Made by a program: the position numbers and the translations under genes | The notes under the pieces: model-generated | The model's database searches: none | What the model was told of the DNA's origin: nothing | What the model saw: only the letters and a program-made list of their open reading frames with translations | Assembly: GCA_964472505.1 (NCBI GenBank) | Contig: CAYYQW010000061.1 | Span: 1-23,751 of the forward strand | Length of the DNA stretch: 23,751 nt | Origin: JAYEIA01 sp964472505 | GTDB lineage: Bacteria; Bacteroidota; Bacteroidia; Bacteroidales; JAADGE01 | Direction of reading: 5' to 3' | Shown: positions 1 to 7,851 of the stretch, piece by piece | How the letters are laid out: each line of letters opens with the position of its first letter | Position numbering within the stretch: the first letter of the stretch is position 1

Positions 1-2875
1 CTTCAAATACAAAGTTTAATTCAAACTCTTTGTAGCCGTTGAATTTTACTATATAAAACGGTTGTTGAAGTCTATAATGCTCCGGGTCGATATTGCTTGT
101 TTCTATCCTGTAGTAGTCCGCTACCGGTATATACATTTCAAAATATCCGTTTTTATCCGTGAGTGTTGATTGGGATTTTCCGTCGCCTTTGGCTACAATT
201 TTGATATTATCCAAAGGCGGGTTCTCCAAAATGGTATGTTCAGCTTGCTTGATTATAACATTACCAAAAACTTTGTTTTTGTCGGTAAAAGGAATATATA
301 AGGTACTGTCATTATCAATTTTCACAATTTTTACGGCACGATCCGTGATGAAATTTCCTTCGCGTCCGTTAGTCGGGATATACGATATTTCGTAGGTTCC
401 TGAGGGAATATTTTGCACTGCAATTTTCCCTTCAAATTCCGAAAGTAATTCTACATTGTTGAATTCTGATTTTAATCCGGGATCTTCGTCTTCTTGAGGA
501 ACCCGTTTTAATCCTGTCAATACATTGGATACGCCCGGTTCATCTGCCGTGCGAAGGCCGTCGCCGTTATTGTCTCGGAAAAATACGGCATCTAAATTGA
601 TGTATTTTATGCGCGGCTGATTGAAGTCAAATACTTTTTTTATACCGAAGCGCAGAAAATTGGAGGTAAAACTATTGTCGGAAACAATACCTGCAGCTGA
701 ATAAGGGGATTGATAGATTAAAGAAAACATATCTTCGAGGAAGATACTCCATCCTTTCTTTAATTCCCATGTGAGTTTCGAGTTAAGGCTAAAGCGTGAA
801 CTTTTGGCCGTTAAATTTGTTCTGTAGTTGCCGGTTAGGTTCAATTTGATGGCCTTTTGATATATATATCTTTCATAACGCGGCATTATCGTAATCGTTT
901 TTATAACTTGCGGCGATAAAATAAAAGCATATTCTTCTCCTATAGTTCTTGGGCCTTGTTGATATGAAGTATATAAGCTCAGGTTGCCGTGTTTTATATT
1001 GAGTTTGAGTTCAATATAAGGAAAGCCGGAAACAAAATCTGTATTTTCTTCTACAGTTTCGGGTAAAGAAATAATTGTTTTCAATCCATAGAAAGCATTA
1101 AATGAATAGTAGTTTGCGGTATAATTTTCTGAAATACGAATACCGGCATTACCACCATAGCTAAAAGTTGAAAATCTATTGTTGTCTGAAATATCCGAGT
1201 AATTATTTGTGCTTTTGTGTTCAAACTCAGGTCCTATTAGGAGTCTAATGTTCTTATCCAGATTGTAATAAAGTTCTGAGCGGTAGTTGTCGTATATATT
1301 TATTGATGTGTTAGTATGATTGTTATTAATTATTTGAGCCGACTTGAAGTCTTGTTTGGTATATATATTTGAGAGGCTGAATCTATTTGACAGAACACTA
1401 TGACTTGACACTGAAATATTAAGTCTTCCTTTTTTAATGCCTACGTATAAAGGACTTCCATAAGCTATCCTGCTGTTTATGAGTGTTTCAGCGATTTTAT
1501 TTTGATAGTTAAATTTTAGACCGTAGCCGTCATAATGGTTAGAGGGAAAGTCCGGATGAAAAAAGTCCGTTTGACTATACCCCAGTAACAGAGAGGTATT
1601 TCCATATTTTTTGGAAGCGAGGCTTACTTCAGAAAAGCCGGAGATGATATCTGAATATGCTGTGTTATTTTTTGAATAAGCACCGCCAAAAGAAGTGATT
1701 ATTGACGATTTAAGTCTGTATGAATATTTCAAACCTGCCGCAAACCCGTTGTAGTATAGTCTTTTGGTTACTGCTGACGAAATCGTATGTTTTGGCTTTG
1801 GCCTTAGTTCAACCCAAGCGCCTCTACCGTATAAAATTTGCTCTATAGCACCTGTATAATCACCTATACCTACTTTTAATTTTTTTTTATCCGAATACTC
1901 TGCCAGCGTTCTGAAATTATACCATATTCTGTTTTGGGGAGTATTTCTGTTTTCAGCAGTATTTCTGTTTTGATACCGAAAATAATATCTGAGTGCTCTT
2001 TGTTTTTTGAAAAGAATATTTCCATATAAATTTATATCATGTGTTGTTTTGCCATCAGAAAAAATTCCGTTAGCAATGTATTCAATAACCAAAGGCCGTT
2101 CACTGTCCGGAATATGATTTATATAGTTCCAGTCTAAGTAATGAAACCAAGCTGTGTGGTTATATGTTGTGTCTGATCCGCTAATTACAATTTCTGCATT
2201 GTGGCTGCTATAGTATTTGGTGTCTGTATTATCTTTTAATCTGAGCTTAAAATTTAATGTTGTATCATTTTTCGGTTCAAGATGGATATTCCGGGTAATA
2301 TCCGGTGTATTGTTTAGCGTTTCCAGTGAATACGAGGGTATGGTTTTTAGGCTTATTTGTTGATCTACATTGCCGGTGTTTTTGATTTTAAGGCTGAAAT
2401 TTACAATTTGGGTCTCTAAGTCAAAATACTTTTGATTATTAGTAATACTACTTTCAATACTTCCTTGTCTCGGGATGCTGAGTAAGCAACTTTCTGCTTT
2501 TACCATGTTGCCGTTAATGTCATTCAGAACGGCGGTTATTGCGTATCCGACACCACCCTTGCTTTGGCCTGATGATGCTACCTGCACGGGTAAATATACT
2601 CTTTCTCCAGCTAATAGTATGAACCGTTTTGAAGACTCTCCAATTAATTTCCAGTGATTAGGTGAATTAATAAAGATATCAAAAGTTTCGGTAGCTTCGC
2701 TTTTGTTTTCGACAATTAATATATTGTGGAAAATCTCTCCGGGTTTGACTTCCACATTCGGCTTTATGAATTCCAGCTCAACTTTTTGAATTGTTTTTTC
2801 TTGGGAATGCAAGGCACTACTAATAACTGTCATTAACAGGATAACAGATATTAATATTTTTAATGAAATTTGCAT
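1..2875 (-). CDS. Usher-like outer-membrane protein, 3' end cut by window edge
   Basis: The frame stays open from an ATG at 2875 to the window edge (about 958 residues, no stop), so the C-terminus is missing. A signal peptide covers about residues 1-24. Two Ig-like beta domains follow (about 30-137 and 140-235). Residues about 260-755 are rich in aromatic, alternating beta strands and look like an outer-membrane barrel. A Cna-B/SdrD-B-like domain begins near 757 with the motif DNNGDGLRTADEPGV, and a carboxypeptidase-regulatory-like domain spans about 868-955. The start lies 19 nt after a small secreted-protein gene, and a second one precedes that. Chaperone-usher ushers also end in small beta domains after a barrel, so I infer a translocation pore for the two small proteins. 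The barrel is inferred from composition only. Alternatives are an adhesin or another large surface protein. Confidence 0.6.
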   Translation of the reverse strand, partial: MQISLKILISVILLMTVISSALHSQEKTIQKVELEFIKPNVEVKPGEIFHNILIVENKSEATETFDIFINSPNHWKLIGESSKRFILLAGERVYLPVQVASSGQSKGGVGYAITAVLNDINGNMVKAESCLLSIPRQGSIESSITNNQKYFDLETQIVNFSLKIKNTGNVDQQISLKTIPSYSLETLNNTPDITRNIHLEPKNDTTLNFKLRLKDNTDTKYYSSHNAEIVISGSDTTYNHTAWFHYLDWNYINHIPDSERPLVIEYIANGIFSDGKTTHDINLYGNILFKKQRALRYYFRYQNRNTAENRNTPQNRIWYNFRTLAEYSDKKKLKVGIGDYTGAIEQILYGRGAWVELRPKPKHTISSAVTKRLYYNGFAAGLKYSYRLKSSIITSFGGAYSKNNTAYSDIISGFSEVSLASKKYGNTSLLLGYSQTDFFHPDFPSNHYDGYGLKFNYQNKIAETLINSRIAYGSPLYVGIKKGRLNISVSSHSVLSNRFSLSNIYTKQDFKSAQIINNNHTNTSINIYDNYRSELYYNLDKNIRLLIGPEFEHKSTNNYSDISDNNRFSTFSYGGNAGIRISENYTANYYSFNAFYGLKTIISLPETVEENTDFVSGFPYIELKLNIKHGNLSLYTSYQQGPRTIGEEYAFILSPQVIKTITIMPRYERYIYQKAIKLNLTGNYRTNLTAKSSRFSLNSKLTWELKKGWSIFLEDMFSLIYQSPYSAAGIVSDNSFTSNFLRFGIKKVFDFNQPRIKYINLDAVFFRDNNGDGLRTADEPGVSNVLTGLKRVPQEDEDPGLKSEFNNVELLSEFEGKIAVQNIPSGTYEISYIPTNGREGNFITDRAVKIVKIDNDSTLYIPFTDKNKVFGNVIIKQAEHTILENPPLDNIKIVAKGDGKSQSTLTDKNGYFEMYIPVADYYRIETSNIDPEHYRLQQPFYIVKFNGYKEFELNFVFE

Positions 2876-2894
2876 TCTCGTAAGATTAAGTTGC

Positions 2895-3365
2895 TTATTC
2901 AAGCGTAAATTCCAAATCTACAAAATAGAAATCGGGTACTTCTCCCATAAGGCCGGACGTTCCAATGCTGTATGTTATATCTATAATAATATTTTCAGAT
3001 ATACTGCTTAAGGTGCCGAAAGCGATTATTTGATTTGCGTTGCTGAGGGGTACCGGAGCGGTGTATGGAACACCCCCTGTTTCTGCTTGTATTTCCAAGT
3101 GATTCAAATCCAAGAAATTTGTACCGCTGCCTGAGATTTCATTGCTCATAGCTTTTACCGAGAGCGTCCAGGTAGATCCAACTGTATGTTCATAATAAAG
3201 ATTAAGCTGTGTATAATAGTTATAGGTAATTCCGCTTTGATATTTTGGTAGTGCGTTGAAATAGAAATATACACTATTGCCATAGTTAATCGTAATATTT
3301 GTGGTTTGAGCTGTTATATTCAAACACAATAAAGATGTGATAAATAAAATAATGTACTTTTTCAT
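2895..3365 (-). CDS. Small secreted beta-rich protein, putative fibre subunit 2
   Basis: This 156-residue protein has a clear signal peptide (about residues 1-19, cleavage near ITA/QTT). The mature part is beta-rich and has no membrane segment. It aligns by eye with the 186-residue product encoded just upstream: both have an (F/Y)xFNxLxxYxxGI stretch early in the mature protein, a central beta segment ending in L(E)...GG, and a closing Tyr-containing beta strand (DFYFVDLEFTLE here). That layout recalls spore-coat-U/CS1-type pilin subunits, whose last strand has a similar pattern. The gene sits 101 nt after the first subunit gene and 19 nt before the usher-like gene, so cotranscription is likely. 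I infer a surface-exposed subunit; I cannot name the family. Confidence 0.6.
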   Translation of the reverse strand: MKKYIILFITSLLCLNITAQTTNITINYGNSVYFYFNALPKYQSGITYNYYTQLNLYYEHTVGSTWTLSVKAMSNEISGSGTNFLDLNHLEIQAETGGVPYTAPVPLSNANQIIAFGTLSSISENIIIDITYSIGTSGLMGEVPDFYFVDLEFTLE

Positions 3366-3466
3366 ATTGGGGAATCCTATAGGTTGAAATATAAATATTA
3401 GAAACTAACTGCTGTTAAATAGGTTTCCTTTAAGCAGCAGTTAATTCCTTATATTTCCGCTTTTCC

Positions 3467-4027
3467 TTACTCAGCTATACTGATTTCTATTAGGATGTTG
3501 GTTACATATCGGTCAGACGGTAATGAGGTTCCCAGCAAAGGAGTTGTGCAGCCCACTTTCCAATCAACGGTAAATAAGTTTTGGGCAATATCTCCGGCAT
3601 TGCCTGTAGTTAATCCATCCACTACTTCAGTCATTGTAGCACTCATTATTTGATCAATAAGCACGACACCGCCATGAGCATCATCAAATCGATACTCCAG
3701 TTGACCAATCGGGATAAATGAAGTTGCAGTTGCGTCTGCTCCTCTAAAATCACCTTCGGCGCCCATGTCAACGTCAAAATTACTCGAAGAAGCAACCGTA
3801 AAAGTTGTTCTGTATAAGGAGCTTGCGTAACCATCGTTGATACCGTTATTGTAGTGGTCGAGCGTATTGAATACAAATTCTATGTTTCCGCCGCTTTCGA
3901 TGTTGAGTCTCAATATCGAGTTAAGCGTAACACCAATGGGTATTACGGCTTTGTCTTTTACAGGTTGCGCAAAAGCGCTGCCTGCTGAGATTACGAGTGC
4001 TAAAAAAATTGTAGTTAAGGTTTTCAT
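3467..4027 (-). CDS. Small secreted beta-rich protein, putative fibre subunit 1
   Basis: This is a 186-residue protein with a strong signal peptide (MKTLTTIFLALVISAGSAFA, then Gln). The mature chain is beta-rich with one Cys and no C-terminal membrane anchor or charged tail, so it is not an obvious exosortase or sortase substrate. It shares the FNTLDHYNNGI element, a central SFIPIGQLEYRF...GG block and a closing RYVTNILIEISIAE strand with the downstream paralogue. It is the first gene of the putative usher operon. No exact TAnnTTTG box is visible in the 74 nt upstream, so its promoter is unclear or lies in the preceding phosphatase gene. A role as major or tip subunit of an extracellular fibre is inference from pairing with the usher-like gene. 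Confidence 0.6.
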   Translation of the reverse strand: MKTLTTIFLALVISAGSAFAQPVKDKAVIPIGVTLNSILRLNIESGGNIEFVFNTLDHYNNGINDGYASSLYRTTFTVASSSNFDVDMGAEGDFRGADATATSFIPIGQLEYRFDDAHGGVVLIDQIMSATMTEVVDGLTTGNAGDIAQNLFTVDWKVGCTTPLLGTSLPSDRYVTNILIEISIAE

Positions 4028-4101
4028 AATGTAAAAAATTAAGTAAAAAAAATGATTCGTTTCAATGTAAATTTACGGTAAATATTTTAATTCCGTATGT
4101 A

Positions 4102-5949
4102 TTAGGGTACAAGTTTTATACCAATAACTATAATGTCGTCAATTTGAGCTTTGTTGCCCGTCCACCGGTTAAATTCTTCGGCTATTAAATCGTGTTGTTT
4201 CTTAAGCGGCGCTTCGTGGTTTTTAAACAGAAAATCCCTGAATTTTGTTTTCATGTATTTCCTGTTTTTTTCGCCGCCCAGCTGGTCTGCAAAACCGTCT
4301 GAAAAAATATATAGGGTAGCGGGTTTTTCTATTGTGATGTTATGTTGTTTGAATGTTTGTTTTTCGGTTAATTCAAAAATTTCGCCGCCAATGGGTTTTA
4401 TATTGCCTTTTACGCGCTTTACTTTTTTGTCTTGAATCAAAATTAAGGGGTTTTTGGCTCCGGCAAATTGCAATTCTTTGGTTTTGGGAGTATAACTAAT
4501 CAGTGCCATATCCATTCCGTCGCGATTTGGGGTTTCGTGCTGGCGCAGTTTCTTGCGAATTTCTTCGTGAAGGGTATCTAAAATTTTTGCGGGCTCATGA
4601 ATTTTTTTGTCGTTCACGATGTTCTCCAGAATATTGAAACCGGTCATTGAAAGCAAAGCCCCGGGAACACCGTGGCCGGTACAGTCAATGGCGGCAGCGA
4701 GGTACTTGTCGGTTTTTTCGCCGCTTCCGTTTACGAATTTTGTTTTGGTAAACCAAAAATAATCACCGCTTACGATATCACGCGGTTCAAAAAATATGAA
4801 AGATTCTTTGAACAGTAGGCTTAAATCCGCTTGGTTGGGCAGGAAGGCTTTTTGTATTTCCCGTGCATAGTGGATACTGTCGCTGATGTCTTTATTTTGT
4901 TCTTCAATTACGGCAAAAGCTTTGGCGAGTTCTTTTCTTTGTTTTTGAATTTTTCTTCGGTTGAGTATCAGTAAAATACCGGCTATTAAAAGGATACCGA
5001 AGCCTATACTGATAATCATGATAATTCGCCTTTGGGCTTCGGCCTCTGCTTGTTCTTGTGCGATGCGCGCCTGCTGGGTTTCCGATTTTTGTTGCAATAA
5101 AATAATTTGGGTGCTGTCTTGTTGGGCTCTTAGATTGGCTTTTTCAATGGAGTCTTGTTTTATTTGCACAATCATGCCGAGCGAGTCTTTGGCAAATTCT
5201 TTTTCTTTTTCAACCAGTTTTAAGTCCATTTCGTACTTCAGTTCACTTTCTTTTTGCTTATATTCTGCTATAATTTTTTGCACGTCAAGCTCTTTTTCCA
5301 TTTTTTGGGTTTTTTGCTTTTGAACGTGCTCATCGAGCTGAGCAAAACGGTCTTGGTATTCTGCGGCTTTTCTTGTGTTTCCGGCCAGTCTGTAATAAGC
5401 TTCCAAACGGTCGAAGCAAATAAGGGTGAGCTCCGGATTGTTTATTTCTGCGGCAAGCTCAAGGGCTTTTTGAGCATGACGAATGGCTTCTTTATAGTTT
5501 CTTTGTTCGGCATAGATAAATGCCATATCTAAAAGGCCGCCAACGTATTCCGTGTCGGTTCCGAACTGTTTGGTAAGCTTTAGACCGTTTTCAATATAGA
5601 GCAGGGCACGTGAGTAATTTCTGCTGTTGGCATGAGCCAGTGCTAAGTTTCGGTAGGTGCTTTGAGCTTCTTTAAAACGTTCCAATTGCATAAACAAGTC
5701 TTTGGCTTGCTCAAAATATACCGTGGATTCTTCATAAGCGGCTGACTGAAAGCAAAGCATACCGGCTTTGTAGTAGTATGCGGCAGCTGATGATAATTTT
5801 CCGGTTTCTTTGTATTTTTCTCCGCGTGCCGTGAGGCCTGCAAGTTCATTTTTTTTAGCTGCGCTTAATTGTGTATAGCCCATTTTCGGTGTCAATAAAA
5901 GAAACACCGGAAACATCAGGAATATCACGTATTTGCAGCTTTTATTCAT
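4102..5949 (-). CDS. Membrane TPR-SpoIIE (PP2C-type) serine/threonine phosphatase
   Basis: This 615-residue protein has a signal peptide (about 1-26), TPR-like helical repeats (about 35-205), a long charged coiled coil (about 206-308), one membrane segment (about 309-329), a short coiled linker, and a PP2C/SpoIIE domain (about 366-615). Metal-site motifs are present: GDYFWF (395-400), DCTGHG (422-427), FSDGF near residue 550 and QIDDIIVIG near the end. The layout puts the TPR sensor in the periplasm and the phosphatase in the cytoplasm. Members of this family usually dephosphorylate anti-anti-sigma (STAS) partners; no kinase or STAS gene lies nearby, so the target is unknown. A TAnnTTTG-type box lies about 45 nt upstream. 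Confidence 0.88.
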   Translation of the reverse strand: MNKSCKYVIFLMFPVFLLLTPKMGYTQLSAAKKNELAGLTARGEKYKETGKLSSAAAYYYKAGMLCFQSAAYEESTVYFEQAKDLFMQLERFKEAQSTYRNLALAHANSRNYSRALLYIENGLKLTKQFGTDTEYVGGLLDMAFIYAEQRNYKEAIRHAQKALELAAEINNPELTLICFDRLEAYYRLAGNTRKAAEYQDRFAQLDEHVQKQKTQKMEKELDVQKIIAEYKQKESELKYEMDLKLVEKEKEFAKDSLGMIVQIKQDSIEKANLRAQQDSTQIILLQQKSETQQARIAQEQAEAEAQRRIIMIISIGFGILLIAGILLILNRRKIQKQRKELAKAFAVIEEQNKDISDSIHYAREIQKAFLPNQADLSLLFKESFIFFEPRDIVSGDYFWFTKTKFVNGSGEKTDKYLAAAIDCTGHGVPGALLSMTGFNILENIVNDKKIHEPAKILDTLHEEIRKKLRQHETPNRDGMDMALISYTPKTKELQFAGAKNPLILIQDKKVKRVKGNIKPIGGEIFELTEKQTFKQHNITIEKPATLYIFSDGFADQLGGEKNRKYMKTKFRDFLFKNHEAPLKKQHDLIAEEFNRWTGNKAQIDDIIVIGIKLVP

Positions 5950-5993
5950 CAGCCGTTTGGTTTAATTTTAGTAGGTTCAATACTACACACTTG

Positions 5994-6001
5994 CAAAAAT
6001 A
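5994..6001 (-). promoter_or_regulatory. Candidate -7 box for the TPR-SpoIIE gene
   Basis: On the minus strand the octamer reads TATTTTTG, an exact TAnnTTTG match, about 45 nt before the ATG at 5949. No convincing TTTG/TTG -33 element lies at the right distance, so only half of the promoter is supported. Confidence 0.35.
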
Positions 6002-6221
6002 TAAATTTTTTTTACATTATTCCGGTTTTATTTGATTAATTGAGGTATCTGATAGAATTTTAGATTGTTAGCGATTAAGCTTACACGATGCAAATCCGCA
6101 AAAATAATATGCGTGAGTTTTAGTTTGGGCAATTTCCGGCTTTTTTATTGCAATACAATTTTTGACGAATACCCTTAGTAAGCACGGGTTAATATTATTT
6201 TGCTATGCTGACCATTTGCTG

Positions 6222-6254
6222 ACCGAAGGCTTCGCTCGAAGCGAAGCCTTCGGT
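6222..6254. repeat. Perfect 15-bp inverted repeat (REP-like hairpin)
   Basis: The arms 6222-6236 and 6240-6254 are perfectly complementary around a CGA loop; each arm carries the core CCGAAGGCTTCGCT or its complement. There is no following T-tract on either strand, and the hairpin sits between divergent genes, so it is not a typical terminator. It could be a dispersed REP/MITE-type palindrome. Confidence 0.75.
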
Positions 6255-6313
6255 TTGAAAAACGAATTAGTCGCCATAGCCCAACTAATATTTCCCCGGG
6301 ATTTATTTCTGTA

Positions 6314-6346
6314 TTTGCTCTTAGTTGAAATATTTGTTTATTTTTG
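6314..6346 (+). promoter_or_regulatory. Bacteroidota-type promoter for the exosortase gene
   Basis: TTTG at 6314-6317 is followed after 21 bp by TATTTTTG at 6339-6346, matching the known TTTG/TAnnTTTG consensus in sequence and spacing. Transcription would start near 6353, leaving a leader of about 50 nt before the ATG at 6402. Confidence 0.65.
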
Positions 6347-6401
6347 TTGTTGTTTTCCGACTCAGGAAACATTTAATGATTAGGCTTTCAGAATTGAACT
6401 T

Positions 6402-6974
6402 ATGAGGATTTTGAACTATCTGAAAAAAAATATGTGGCTGCGCTTTTTGCTGTATGCCGCATTGACTTATGGTTTAATTGTTCTTTTTTATGATGTATTG
6501 CGTGATATAGAAATTATTAATGAGCTTTACGTTGACGGCCTCAATCATTTTGCGATTTTTTTGCTGGACGGGGCTCAGCTGCTTTTAAATATATTTGGTT
6601 TTGAAGCCCTTACCTTTGGGAAAACCATAGAGATATTGGCTGATTTTTCCAATCAGGGGATTTATTTAGATCGCGGCTGTATGGGACGGAATGTTATGTT
6701 GTCCTTTGTGGCCGTTATATTTGTTTTTCCGGGTGATTTCCGCCACAAATTGTGGTATATTCCTGCAGGGCTTGCTGTTATTGTTTTAATCAATATTATT
6801 CGGGTAGCCGCTATGGCTTATATCGGATATGCTCATCCGCAGTATGTGGATTTTAATCATTATTTTGTTTTTCGCGCCGTGGCTTGGGCGGCCATTTTCT
6901 TTATGTGGGCAGTTTGGTTTAATCGCTTCAGCGGCTTACGCTCAAAGTTTCAAAAGCGAAAAAAAACTTCATAA
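6402..6974 (+). CDS. Exosortase/archaeosortase family transpeptidase
   Basis: This is a 190-residue, multi-spanning membrane protein. The three residues expected of the exosortase active site are in order: Cys93 in GCMGRN, Arg134 in NIIRVAAM, and His153 in FNHYFVFRAV, each beside a hydrophobic helix. The length is that of short Bacteroidota exosortases (XrtF-like and related), but I cannot fix the subtype. Such enzymes recognise a C-terminal motif-membrane helix-basic tail on secreted proteins and cleave or transfer it at the inner membrane. None of the secreted proteins in this window has that tail, so its substrates lie elsewhere. It has its own promoter, and its last 25 nt overlap the convergent DUF2797 gene. 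Confidence 0.8.
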   Translation: MRILNYLKKNMWLRFLLYAALTYGLIVLFYDVLRDIEIINELYVDGLNHFAIFLLDGAQLLLNIFGFEALTFGKTIEILADFSNQGIYLDRGCMGRNVMLSFVAVIFVFPGDFRHKLWYIPAGLAVIVLINIIRVAAMAYIGYAHPQYVDFNHYFVFRAVAWAAIFFMWAVWFNRFSGLRSKFQKRKKTS

Positions 6975-7750
6975 GCACCAAACTTTCTTATATTTATTAC
7001 TTTTTCGGTATCAAAATAGATGTATTGCCCTTTTATACCCGTAATTGTACCCGAAACGGTGGCTGTTTTATCCAAATTTAGAGCTGTTACTTTTTTGGGG
7101 TATTCTTTTATCGGGTAATTTATCTTGGTAATTTTTTTATCAAAAGTCAAATATTTCTTAAAGTCCGCATCCAGCAGGCTTTTTGCTTTTTCTTTTTCTT
7201 CCCTTAGTTTTATATCGGTTTCTATATCATTTTTCAGCATTTTTTGCCATGAGGTTTTATCGGCTATATGTTTTTTTAAGCTGACTTCAATAAGCCCGGC
7301 AATATGTCTGTTTGGTGTTTTTGCCAGTTTTATGGCTTTTACGGCGCCTTGGTCTATCCAGCGAGTGGGTATTTGTGTTTGACGGGTTACGCCTACTTTT
7401 AGTCCGGCCGTTACGGCCAGATAGACATAATGCGCTTGCAGACAATGATTCTCGGCAAATGCTTTATCGCGGTATATTCCCTTGTGAGCTTCGCATTTTT
7501 CCGGATGCAGTATGCAGGGAGCCGTTTCGGGAACGCTCATAAAGCAGGGATAGCAGTAGCCTTGCCCGAATGATTTCTTGGTTTTGCTTCCGCAAGCTTT
7601 ACAGTGAATTTTTCCGGTGTATTCTATTTCTGCCTTTTTCCCAATCAGCGGGTTAAGTGCAATGCGCTCATCGCCGATGGGTAGGTGGTATTCCACCGGA
7701 TCGGTGGCTTTGCTTAGCATTTTATTCAAATTCCCTTTTAGTTCCGGCAT
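6950..7750 (-). CDS. DUF2797 zinc-ribbon protein
   Basis: From the ATG at 7750 (MPELKGNLNK...) this encodes about 266 residues. An upstream TTG at 7783 is in frame but less likely, because a TAnnTTTG-like box (7764-7771) lies between the two. A CKACG...CYPCF cluster, then a C-x4-HPE-x-C-x-H-x-G segment, suggests one or two zinc sites. After it comes a stretch reading YVYLAVTAGLKVGVT and then TRWIDQGA, which resembles the core strands of GIY-YIG-type domains. The C-terminal third is charged, with a beta-rich end. These features match the uncharacterised DUF2797 family. The function is unknown; nucleic-acid binding or cutting is possible but unproven. It converges on and overlaps the exosortase gene. 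Confidence 0.8.
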   Translation of the reverse strand: MPELKGNLNKMLSKATDPVEYHLPIGDERIALNPLIGKKAEIEYTGKIHCKACGSKTKKSFGQGYCYPCFMSVPETAPCILHPEKCEAHKGIYRDKAFAENHCLQAHYVYLAVTAGLKVGVTRQTQIPTRWIDQGAVKAIKLAKTPNRHIAGLIEVSLKKHIADKTSWQKMLKNDIETDIKLREEKEKAKSLLDADFKKYLTFDKKITKINYPIKEYPKKVTALNLDKTATVSGTITGIKGQYIYFDTEKVINIRKFGAYEVFFRF

Positions 7751-7763
7751 GTCCTTTTTTTTA

Positions 7764-7771
7764 CAAATATA
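7764..7771 (-). promoter_or_regulatory. Candidate -7 box for the DUF2797 gene
   Basis: The minus strand reads TATATTTG, an exact TAnnTTTG match, 13 nt before the ATG at 7750. No well-placed TTG -33 element is visible. If used, the mRNA would have a very short leader and the upstream TTG could not be the start. Confidence 0.3.
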
Positions 7772-7851
7772 ATGCTTTTGCAATGAATGCCATTGCGCCG
7801 GCCGGTTTTGTGCAAAGCAACAATTTCTGTTTTATAATAGTTTTTTTATTT

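Larger units (their letters stand above)
5950..6401. other. Intergenic region with palindrome and divergent promoters
   Basis: This 452-bp space separates the divergent phosphatase and exosortase genes. It holds a half promoter for the left gene, a strong hairpin at 6222-6254 and a complete promoter for the right gene at 6314-6346. Short open frames across the hairpin have no homology I recognise and arise from the palindrome. I see no RNA gene here. Confidence 0.6.

Noticed and set aside
159..395. Plus-strand frame of 78 codons
   Set aside because: It lies antisense within the usher-like gene, which reads cleanly through the whole region on the minus strand; the short frame has no family features.
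2475..2657. Plus-strand frame of 60 codons
   Set aside because: Antisense to the N-terminal Ig-like part of the usher-like gene; no features of its own.
1..2875. TonB-dependent receptor
   Set aside because: No plug domain or TonB box is seen, and the regulatory-like domain is at the C-terminal side, opposite to SusC-type receptors.
3467..4027. Exosortase substrate encoded near the exosortase
   Set aside because: The protein ends in a beta strand without a membrane helix or basic tail; the same holds for the 156-residue paralogue and the DUF4476 protein.
6162..6383. Short frames on both strands across the palindrome
   Set aside because: Their peptides are products of the inverted repeat (mirror-like Arg/Ser-rich or Ala/Phe-rich runs) and overlap a clear promoter.
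7751..7783. N-terminal extension of the DUF2797 protein from a TTG
   Set aside because: A TAnnTTTG box lies inside the extension and the extra residues are Lys-rich and unlike the family start; the ATG at 7750 is preferred.
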